NCBI GenBank assembly: GCA_945902255.1
Contig: CAMDMO010000092.1
Location: forward strand, 1 to 6,164
Reading direction: 5' to 3'
DNA: 6,164 nucleotides
From: Rickettsia typhi
Lineage (GTDB): Bacteria > Pseudomonadota > Alphaproteobacteria > Rickettsiales > UBA1997
The position numbers and the translations under genes are program-made. Shown here piece after piece: positions 1 through 4,635 of the stretch. The notes beneath the pieces are model-generated. The model had not been told where the DNA came from, ran no database searches, and saw only the letters and a program-made list of their open reading frames with translations. How positions within the stretch are numbered: position 1 is the first letter of the stretch; each line of letters starts with the position of its first letter.

Positions 1-23
1 GATAGTTTTGCGGACTGTTTAAA

Positions 24-44
24 CTCGTGTTTTAAAAACACGGG
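24..44 (+). terminator. Small hairpin, possible weak terminator
   Basis: Bases 24-31 pair with 37-44 (8 pairs, one of them G-U) around a 5-base AT loop. On the plus strand the hairpin is followed by a short T-rich stretch (TAGGTTTTATT), so it could end a plus-strand gene lying to the left of the window. On the minus strand it is followed by TTTAAAC, which is a poorer U-tract. There is no gene on either side within the window to confirm a direction. Confidence 0.3.
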
Positions 45-99
45 TAGGTTTTATTGCGTGATTAATAAAAATTAACTTAAAGCATTAGCTTTTTTCGGC

Positions 100-175
100 G
101 TCATCCCCGCGTAGGCGGGGATCCAGCCGTGACATTCGTAGCTAATGCGTGGATCCCCGCCTACGCGGGGATGAC
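100..175. repeat. GC-rich REP-like inverted-repeat element (two hairpins facing each other)
   Basis: Two perfectly complementary 26-base arms (100-125 and 150-175) flank a 24-base spacer. Each arm is itself a hairpin: ATCCCCGC, loop GTAG, GCGGGGAT at 103-122, and the same stem with loop CTAC at 153-172. The element can therefore fold as one long stem or as two short hairpins, which is the layout of a paired REP unit (BIME) or a small non-autonomous element. The arms are far richer in G and C than the surrounding AT-rich DNA. Similar GTCATNCCCGC...GCGGGNATCCAG units are familiar as dispersed repeats in many proteobacterial genomes. That this one is dispersed in its own genome is an inference. 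No transposase is encoded nearby. Confidence 0.85.
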
Positions 176-277
176 ACTGAGAAGAAAAATTAGTTAAGAA
201 AAGAGCTCACGGCTATTGAGTTTTTTTCTTAGGCACTGTTAACAAAGCTGACCCGCAGCCAAGCTGCAATCAAAACA

Positions 278-631
278 CTATTTCTTATTAACTAATTCTT
301 TTTCATCCTTAACCACTTCAGCAATATAGCTTTTTAAAATCTTAATCACTACACCACTAGCAATTTCAAGCTCAAATTGACCATCTTTTTGATTAACATC
401 TTTTATAGTGCCAATAATTCCACTATTAGTAATAACTTTATTTCCAATTTTTAAATTATTTATAACAGCTTGAAGTTCTTTCATTTTTTTAGTTTGAGGA
501 CGCACAATTAAAAAATAAAAAACTGCAAAAATTAAAACCAATGGAGCGAGGCTCATAAAAGAAAAATCTTGTTGAGGAGCTGCAACATTAACAACATCAG
601 CAGCTTGAGCGATAGCATTATTTATAAACAT
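278..631 (-). CDS. yajC: YajC, Sec translocase accessory membrane protein
   Basis: A 117-residue inner-membrane protein of usual YajC length. It partners SecD and SecF at the SecYEG channel and supports export of proteins across the inner membrane. One membrane segment lies at about residues 27-43, followed directly by the family hallmark FLIVRPQTKKMKE (about 41-53). The cytosolic domain follows, with KIGNKVITNSGIIGTI (about 61-76). The N-terminus is a short periplasmic stretch rich in Ala, Val and Gln. The start is the only sensible ATG; no Shine-Dalgarno sequence is visible, only an A-run before it. In many bacteria yajC is followed by secD, but here 277 bases of non-coding, repeat-bearing DNA follow, so secD must lie elsewhere or beyond the window. 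yajC lies 44 bases after the lipoprotein gene and is probably read with it, or from an AT-rich promoter in that gap. Confidence 0.95.
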   Translation of the reverse strand: MFINNAIAQAADVVNVAAPQQDFSFMSLAPLVLIFAVFYFLIVRPQTKKMKELQAVINNLKIGNKVITNSGIIGTIKDVNQKDGQFELEIASGVVIKILKSYIAEVVKDEKELVNKK

Positions 632-664
632 TTTTTTATAATTATTAAATTAATATAAGAAACT

Positions 665-680
665 ATTAGAAGCTTCTAAT
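665..680. repeat. Perfect 16-base palindrome over the lipoprotein stop codon
   Basis: ATTAGAAGCTTCTAAT is perfectly self-complementary. It covers the TAG stop codon (676-678) and the last Asp codon of the lipoprotein gene. In the minus-strand transcript it could form a short hairpin followed by AGTTTCTTATATT, so it may act as a weak attenuator between the lspA-lipoprotein pair and yajC. As DNA it could equally be a dimeric repressor site just upstream of yajC. Only the symmetry is seen; any function is inferred. Confidence 0.5.
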
Positions 681-876
681 CACTTTTAAGTAAAAGCTCT
701 TTAAGTTTAGTAACATCGGCACTTTTTTGTTCCGGCGTTATTTGTTCTGGATTATTTGGGTCAGGCATTGCGTTAAAATTTGGCGGAATAATCAAAGGAT
801 TATCGCTGAGTTTTTTACTGCAAGAAATAGCAAATAAAGCCAAAATTACGGTAAATATTTTAAGAATTTTTATCAT
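676..876 (-). CDS. Small outer-membrane-type lipoprotein, DUF3035/BamF-like
   Basis: A 66-residue precursor with a classic lipoprotein signal: a Lys-containing start (MIKILK), a hydrophobic core, and the lipobox FAISC with Cys19 as the lipidated residue. Ser20 follows the Cys, which by the general +2 rule favours outer-membrane sorting. The mature part is only about 48 residues and is rich in Pro, Asn and Lys. Its segment NPLIIPPNFNAMPDP (about 26-40) matches my memory of the DUF3035 consensus (APL-V-PP-F-L-P). In Caulobacter this family is known as BamF, a lipoprotein of the beta-barrel assembly complex, and it often sits beside lspA in alphaproteobacteria. The ATG overlaps the TGA of lspA (ATGA), which suggests translational coupling, and its lipobox makes it a substrate of that peptidase. 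The family assignment is made by eye. The lipoprotein call is firmer than the BamF role. Confidence 0.8.
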   Translation of the reverse strand: MIKILKIFTVILALFAISCSKKLSDNPLIIPPNFNAMPDPNNPEQITPEQKSADVTKLKELLLKSD

Positions 877-1403
877 TTTTTACTTTTATTTGGTGATTTG
901 CTAAAGATTAAATCATCAAAAACTAAAATTGCCACTCCAATAAACACTGAAGAATCAGCTAAATTAAAAGCTGGCCAGTGATATTGAGCTATATGCAGAT
1001 CTAAAAAATCTGCCACCGCGGCATTTTGAAAGCGATCGATCACATTACCAAGTGCTCCACCAATTATTAAGCCAAGCGCATAGGAAAAATGTGGTTTTTG
1101 ATTTTTATATAACCAAATTACCAAAATTACCAAAATTAAAGACTGAACTAGGCAAAAAATAATTTGACTATTTTCAACACCACTAAACATTCCAAAGCTC
1201 ACACCATGATTCCAAACGCGAATCAAGCTAGAAAAATCGCATATTTTAATCTCAGGATTTTCAATATTTTGATCTAGAGCAATTTTATCTAAAATTGCAA
1301 AAATAACCCTTTTACTCAACAGGTCAAAAAACATTACAACAATAGCAATCGCAATACCTAAAAAAAATAATTTTTTCTTATTTAAAAAAGAGATGTTAAT
1401 CAT
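873..1403 (-). CDS. lspA: Lipoprotein signal peptidase (signal peptidase II)
   Basis: A 176-residue inner-membrane aspartyl protease that cuts the signal peptide from prolipoproteins just before the lipid-modified Cys. Four hydrophobic segments are visible: about residues 12-27, 80-98, 107-122 and 152-167. The conserved blocks are all present: FDLLSKR (26-32), NHGVSFGMF (65-73), GGALGNVIDRF (115-125), ADFLD (131-135) and FNLADSSVFIG (146-156). The catalytic pair should be Asp132 and Asp150, by analogy with the VxDF and NxAD aspartates of other LspA enzymes. The length is normal and the C-terminus is basic. There is no clear ribosome-binding site before the ATG. The gene lies head-to-head with fmt and leads a short minus-strand operon with the lipoprotein gene (4-base overlap) and probably yajC. 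Confidence 0.97.
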   Translation of the reverse strand: MINISFLNKKKLFFLGIAIAIVVMFFDLLSKRVIFAILDKIALDQNIENPEIKICDFSSLIRVWNHGVSFGMFSGVENSQIIFCLVQSLILVILVIWLYKNQKPHFSYALGLIIGGALGNVIDRFQNAAVADFLDLHIAQYHWPAFNLADSSVFIGVAILVFDDLIFSKSPNKSKK

Positions 1404-1421
1404 TACTATGACTTTGATTGA

Positions 1422-1450
1422 TTAAAAAAAATTAAAAGCCCACATATACT
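1422..1450 (+). promoter_or_regulatory. Candidate promoter for fmt
   Basis: TATACT at 1445-1450 is a good -10 match. TTAAAA at 1422-1427 sits 17 bases upstream as a weak -35. Transcription would start near 1457, giving a leader of about 40 bases before the fmt ATG at 1496. The spacer between the divergent genes lspA and fmt must hold promoters for both. For lspA I see only weak AT-rich candidates on the minus strand. Confidence 0.35.
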
Positions 1451-1495
1451 AGCATCAGTTTACAAGTTAAACACTAAACTTTAAAGAAAAATATT

Positions 1496-2428
1496 ATGAA
1501 AATTATTTTCATGGGCACTCCTGAATTTTCTTGCCCAACTTTAGAAAAGTTGCTGCTTGATAAAGCATTTGAAATTGTTGCTGTATATAGCAGAGAGCCG
1601 AAAATAGCTGGTCGCGGACAAAAAGTAACTAACTCACCAATTCATAATTTAGCACTAAAACATGGTTTAAAAGTTATTACCCCAAAAACTTTAAAAAATT
1701 CTGACATACAACAAGAATTTATAAATTTTAATGCTGATGCTGCGGTAGTAGTGGCTTACGGACTTATTTTGCCACCAGAAATTCTAGCTGGAACTAAATT
1801 TGGCTGCATCAATATTCATCCATCTTTATTGCCAAGATGGCGTGGAGCCTCGCCAATACAGCGCCCAATAATGGCAGGAGATCAAGAAAGTGGTATTACA
1901 ATTATAAAAATGGATAAAGGTCTTGATAGTGGCGATATGATTTATCAAGAAAAAATTTCACTTTCATCAAATGAAAATTACAAAAATCTTGCTCATAAAT
2001 TTTCTTTAATGGGGGCGGAAATTTTAATTAAAACTTTAAAAAATCTTCGTGACAATAAATGTGTTTTAATCAAGCAGGATGAAGCTTTGGTAACTTATGC
2101 TAAAAAAATTGAAAAAGAAGAATCTATTATAAATTGGAATTTACCTGCGGTTGAAATTGACAGAAAAATTCGTGGATTATGCGGTTCAATGGAAGCAAGT
2201 TTTTTTTATAATGATGAAAAAATAAAAATTTTTACTGCAGAAATTTCTAGCGAAAATTCTGGTAAAAAATCAGGAGAAATTATTAATGATAGTTTTTGGA
2301 TTCAATGCCTAGAAGGTCAAATTAGACCTTTAATTTTACAGCGCGCTGGAAAAAGCGCGATAGAAATTAAAGAATTTTTGCGTGGATTTAAAATAGAAGT
2401 TGGAAAGGTTTTACTTCACAGCAATTAA
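1496..2428 (+). CDS. fmt: Methionyl-tRNA formyltransferase
   Basis: A 310-residue cytosolic enzyme that moves a formyl group from 10-formyltetrahydrofolate to methionyl initiator tRNA, needed for normal bacterial translation initiation. The N-terminal Rossmann-type domain begins MKIIFMGTPEFS. The loop SREPKIAGRGQKVTNSPIH (32-50) corresponds to the tRNA-contacting insertion. Catalytic residues Asn106, His108 and Asp144 are present within NIHPSLLPRWRGASPIQ and KGLDSGDMI, at the same positions as in the E. coli enzyme. The C-terminal OB-like domain occupies about residues 205-305 and is shorter in sequence identity but complete. A weak purine stretch (AAAGAAA) precedes the ATG. The usual partner def is not adjacent in this window. 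The TAA stop overlaps the lpxD stop on the other strand, so no fmt terminator is present before lpxD. A T8 run at 2200-2207 lies in frame. Confidence 0.97.
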   Translation: MKIIFMGTPEFSCPTLEKLLLDKAFEIVAVYSREPKIAGRGQKVTNSPIHNLALKHGLKVITPKTLKNSDIQQEFINFNADAAVVVAYGLILPPEILAGTKFGCINIHPSLLPRWRGASPIQRPIMAGDQESGITIIKMDKGLDSGDMIYQEKISLSSNENYKNLAHKFSLMGAEILIKTLKNLRDNKCVLIKQDEALVTYAKKIEKEESIINWNLPAVEIDRKIRGLCGSMEASFFYNDEKIKIFTAEISSENSGKKSGEIINDSFWIQCLEGQIRPLILQRAGKSAIEIKEFLRGFKIEVGKVLLHSN

Positions 2429-3441
2429 CTTTCTACTTTAATCATTTTTGATAATTTACTGTTAATTTTGTGCCATTCTCTGATTGGTAAAGCTGGAATT
2501 CCAGCAACTGCCTGCATCGGCTCAACATCTCGCATTAAACCACTCATTCCGGCAATTTTAACGCCATCACCAATTGAAATATGTCCACTAATATTAGACC
2601 CGCCGCCAATTTGAACAAAATTACCAATTTTTGCACTTCCAGCAATCGCGCTACACCCCGCAATTACAGTGCCTTTTCCAATAATAACATTATGCGCAAT
2701 TTGCACAAGATTATCTAGCTTTGCGCCATCGCTAATTATAGTATTTTCAATTGCACCGCGATCAATACAGCTATTGGCGCCAATCTCAACAAAATTACCA
2801 ATTTCAACTATTCCAAGTTGTATAATTTTATGATTAATTCCGGCATCGTGAGCAAATCCAAAACCATCTTGACCAATTTTTACACCATTGTGAATAATGC
2901 AATTTGAGCCAATTATTGCGAAAGAAATAACGGCAGAAGCGTTAATTACGCAATTATCACCAATAACACATCCATCCATAATTGAAGCGCTTGGACCAAT
3001 AAAACAGTTTTCGCCAATTTTAACATCTTTACCAATATAAGCATTCGGCGTAATTCTTGTGCCTTTGCCAATTTCGGCAGTTGGATGAATCAGCTTTCCA
3101 TTTATAAATTCAATAGGTTTTTCTTCATAAAAACTTTGTGCAATTTTTGCATAAGCAAAATATGGGTTTTTATGAACTAAAACAGTTATATCTATAGGGG
3201 ATTTTTCTACATATTTTTCCCCAATAAAACAAAATCCCGCTTTTGAATCAATAAATTTTTGAAAATATTGACCAGAATTTAAAAATGATATTTCGCTTTT
3301 ATTTGCCTCATCAAGAGTGGCAATGTTGGTAATTTTTTTATCTATATCAACCTCTCTAACCAGCTTTGCACCAGTGATTTCAAGCACTTTTCCTAAAGGT
3401 AAAAATTCGGATTTTTTGTTAAAAAATTTATTTCTTTGCAT
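2425..3441 (-). CDS. lpxD: UDP-3-O-acylglucosamine N-acyltransferase
   Basis: A 338-residue cytosolic enzyme of lipid A synthesis that transfers a 3-hydroxyacyl chain from acyl-ACP to the 2-amino group of UDP-3-O-acylglucosamine. An N-terminal substrate-binding domain (about 1-110) is followed by a long left-handed beta helix of hexapeptide repeats (about 118-300; for example ITPNAYIGKDVKIGENCFIG). A C-terminal helical tail of roughly 30 residues ends the protein. Family marks are GQDGFGFAHD (190-199), CIDRGAIENTII (225-236) and QIAHNVIIG (247-255), where His250 is the probable general base, equivalent to His239 of E. coli LpxD. Length is typical. The start ATG has no Shine-Dalgarno sequence (TTACAACCA before it). 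In many proteobacteria, including Rickettsia, lpxD sits with fabZ and lpxA; here it stands alone, between the hairpin cluster upstream and convergent fmt. Confidence 0.97.
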   Translation of the reverse strand: MQRNKFFNKKSEFLPLGKVLEITGAKLVREVDIDKKITNIATLDEANKSEISFLNSGQYFQKFIDSKAGFCFIGEKYVEKSPIDITVLVHKNPYFAYAKIAQSFYEEKPIEFINGKLIHPTAEIGKGTRITPNAYIGKDVKIGENCFIGPSASIMDGCVIGDNCVINASAVISFAIIGSNCIIHNGVKIGQDGFGFAHDAGINHKIIQLGIVEIGNFVEIGANSCIDRGAIENTIISDGAKLDNLVQIAHNVIIGKGTVIAGCSAIAGSAKIGNFVQIGGGSNISGHISIGDGVKIAGMSGLMRDVEPMQAVAGIPALPIREWHKINSKLSKMIKVES

Positions 3442-3499
3442 TGGTTGTAAAATAATTAATTTTGAATGGCTTTGAAATTCTTACCCAAAATCTCAAACT

Positions 3500-3522
3500 G
3501 GGCGGAGTTTGTAACTCCGCCC
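3500..3522. repeat. REP-like hairpin 1 of the lpxD upstream cluster
   Basis: GGGCGGAGTT at 3500-3509 pairs perfectly with AACTCCGCCC at 3513-3522 around the loop TGT. This 10-base, GC-rich stem is not followed by a T-run on either strand, so it does not look like a terminator. It lies about 60 bases upstream of the lpxD start, in the probable leader or promoter region. The GGGCG...TGTAA...CGCCC shape resembles REP hairpins mobilised by RAYT transposases in other bacteria, but no such gene is in the window. Confidence 0.7.
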
Positions 3523-3526
3523 TCAT

Positions 3527-3559
3527 ACTTCATGCAATGCTTGAAATAGGCATGAAAGT
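3527..3559. repeat. Central imperfect hairpin of the cluster
   Basis: ACTTCATGC (3527-3535) pairs with GCATGAA-A-GT (3550-3559), with one bulged A and a 14-base loop. It fits exactly between the two GC-rich hairpins, so the three together look like a single composite element with mirror symmetry rather than chance palindromes. Confidence 0.5.
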
Positions 3560-3560
3560 G

Positions 3561-3586
3561 TGGGCGCGGTTAGTAAACCACGCCCA
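3561..3586. repeat. REP-like hairpin 2 of the lpxD upstream cluster
   Basis: TGGGCG (3561-3566) pairs with CGCCCA (3581-3586) and GGTT (3568-3571) with AACC (3576-3579), with one C/A mismatch and the loop AGTA. It is a relative of hairpin 1: both read GGGCG, then GTT, a G-T-A-containing loop, AAC or AACC, and CGCCC. This supports two diverged copies of one REP unit. Confidence 0.65.
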
Positions 3587-3600
3587 GCGCTGGGTTTTTT
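3583..3600 (+). terminator. Plus-strand terminator-like site
   Basis: The self-complementary CCCAGCGCTGGG (3583-3594) can form a 4-base GC-rich stem with the loop GCGC and is followed at once by six T residues (3595-3600) on the plus strand. It therefore faces away from fmt and would stop rightward transcripts before they run into virB11. The stem is short, and it competes for CCCA with REP-like hairpin 2. On the minus strand, the direction of virB11, there is no T-run after it, so it does not obviously serve virB11. Confidence 0.45.
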
Positions 3601-3615
3601 AGAAAGTGTCTCAAG

Positions 3616-4623
3616 TTAAGCCGCCGCACCTTCTTGCGGCTTATGCTGTAAAGCTTTAAAATAAATCTCAGAAATATATCTTCTTCCCTTACCACCTCTT
3701 TTTAGCTGAACCACAACATCAACCACATTTTTAATATAAGAAGTAATTTCTGTTGGAGTCATTCCTAGTCCTGCTTGCATCACCATCATTTTGAGCTGTT
3801 CTAGAGCCATTTTTGGAGTATCGGCGTGCAATGTTGAAATTGATCCTGGATGACCAGTATTAATAGCGCGTAAAAAACTGAAGGCTTCCGAACCGCGCAA
3901 TTCACCCACAATAATTCTTTCAGGACGCAACCGCAAACAAGCTTCGATTAAATCTTGAGTGGTAACTTTTGCTCTGCCTTGCGCACCTTTTGAAGCTAGT
4001 AAATGCACTCTATTTGGATGAGATGTTAAATCAATTTCTCGAGCATCTTCTACCGTGATTAGTCTTTCATCATGAGGAATTGCGCGAATCATCGCATTGG
4101 TAAAAGTAGTTTTACCGGTTGAAGTACCACCTGAAATAATTATATTTTTCTTATATAAAACTGATCTTTCTAAAAAATCTTTTATGCGATTTAGCTTTAA
4201 TAATTTAGCTAAAATTAAATCATTTTTATCTTCAACTTCACCAACCGAAGTTGTGTCAAACATTCCCATTTTATCATAATCATCTAAACTCCATTTTAAG
4301 CTGGAAGGTTTCCTGATTGACATAACCACCGCGTCATGCTCGCAGGCTGGTGGGAAAATAACTTGAATACGAAAACCGTTTGGTAATGTCGCTGAAAGTA
4401 ACGGTTCTTCTTCACTTAATCTTTGTTCCGTTGACTGCGCTACAAGCCTTCCCAATGACTTTAAATGCTGCAAATCAAAAGATGGCAATTCCTCGCGCAT
4501 CATGTCTCCCTTCATTTCAATCCAAACTTCATGAGCTCTGTTAATTGAAACTTCGTTTACACCATCGCGATCAAGAATCTGTTTTAAAGGTAATAAGTAG
4601 GAATCTAATGCCGCAATACTCAT
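3616..4623 (-). CDS. virB11: VirB11-type ATPase of a P-type (rvh-like) type IV secretion system
   Basis: A 335-residue hexameric ATPase that works at the cytosolic face of the inner membrane, powering assembly and substrate transfer in VirB/VirD4-type secretion systems. The N-terminal domain (about 1-150) contains LVAQSTEQ..SEEEPLLSATLPNGFRIQVIFPPA. The C-terminal RecA-like domain has Walker A GGTSTGKT (165-172, Lys171), the Asp box ITVEDAREI (189-197), Walker B IIVGELRGSEA (237-247, Glu241) and the His box GHPGSISTLHAD (257-268). All catalytic parts are intact and the length matches VirB11 rather than the longer PilT, GspE or CpaF proteins. From memory it is closest to the rickettsial rvhB11. 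An AAAGAA purine stretch precedes the ATG. The porin gene ends 12 bases upstream, so the two are probably co-transcribed. No virB8, virB9, virB10 or virD4 adjoins it here. Confidence 0.95.
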   Translation of the reverse strand: MSIAALDSYLLPLKQILDRDGVNEVSINRAHEVWIEMKGDMMREELPSFDLQHLKSLGRLVAQSTEQRLSEEEPLLSATLPNGFRIQVIFPPACEHDAVVMSIRKPSSLKWSLDDYDKMGMFDTTSVGEVEDKNDLILAKLLKLNRIKDFLERSVLYKKNIIISGGTSTGKTTFTNAMIRAIPHDERLITVEDAREIDLTSHPNRVHLLASKGAQGRAKVTTQDLIEACLRLRPERIIVGELRGSEAFSFLRAINTGHPGSISTLHADTPKMALEQLKMMVMQAGLGMTPTEITSYIKNVVDVVVQLKRGGKGRRYISEIYFKALQHKPQEGAAA

Positions 4624-4635
4624 ATATAATTTCTT

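Noticed and set aside
1..75. Open plus-strand frame with a 24-codon tail ending in TAA at 73-75
   Set aside because: It could be the 3' end of a gene to the left, but it is too short to recognise, and another frame gives a stop at 20-22 as a rival end. It also runs through the hairpin at 24-44.
67..192. AAAAATTA on both sides of the REP element (67-74 and 185-192) as a target-site duplication
   Set aside because: The sequence is low in complexity and is not placed directly against the element ends.
206..227. CTCA...TGAG followed by seven T as a plus-strand terminator
   Set aside because: A 4-base stem with a 7-base loop is too weak, and no plus-strand gene precedes it closely.
232..245. GGCACTGTTAACAAA resembles the terminal repeat of IS6-family elements (GGCACTGTTGCAAA)
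   Set aside because: Only the first nine bases match without a gap. No partner inverted repeat or transposase is visible, so chance is the better explanation.
255..267. Hairpin GCAGC-CAA-GCTGC just after yajC as a yajC terminator
   Set aside because: The stem is only 5 bases and no T-run follows on the minus strand.
4097..4279. 60-codon plus-strand open frame inside virB11
   Set aside because: It is antisense to the strongly conserved Walker A region of virB11 and has no family features; it is a shadow frame.
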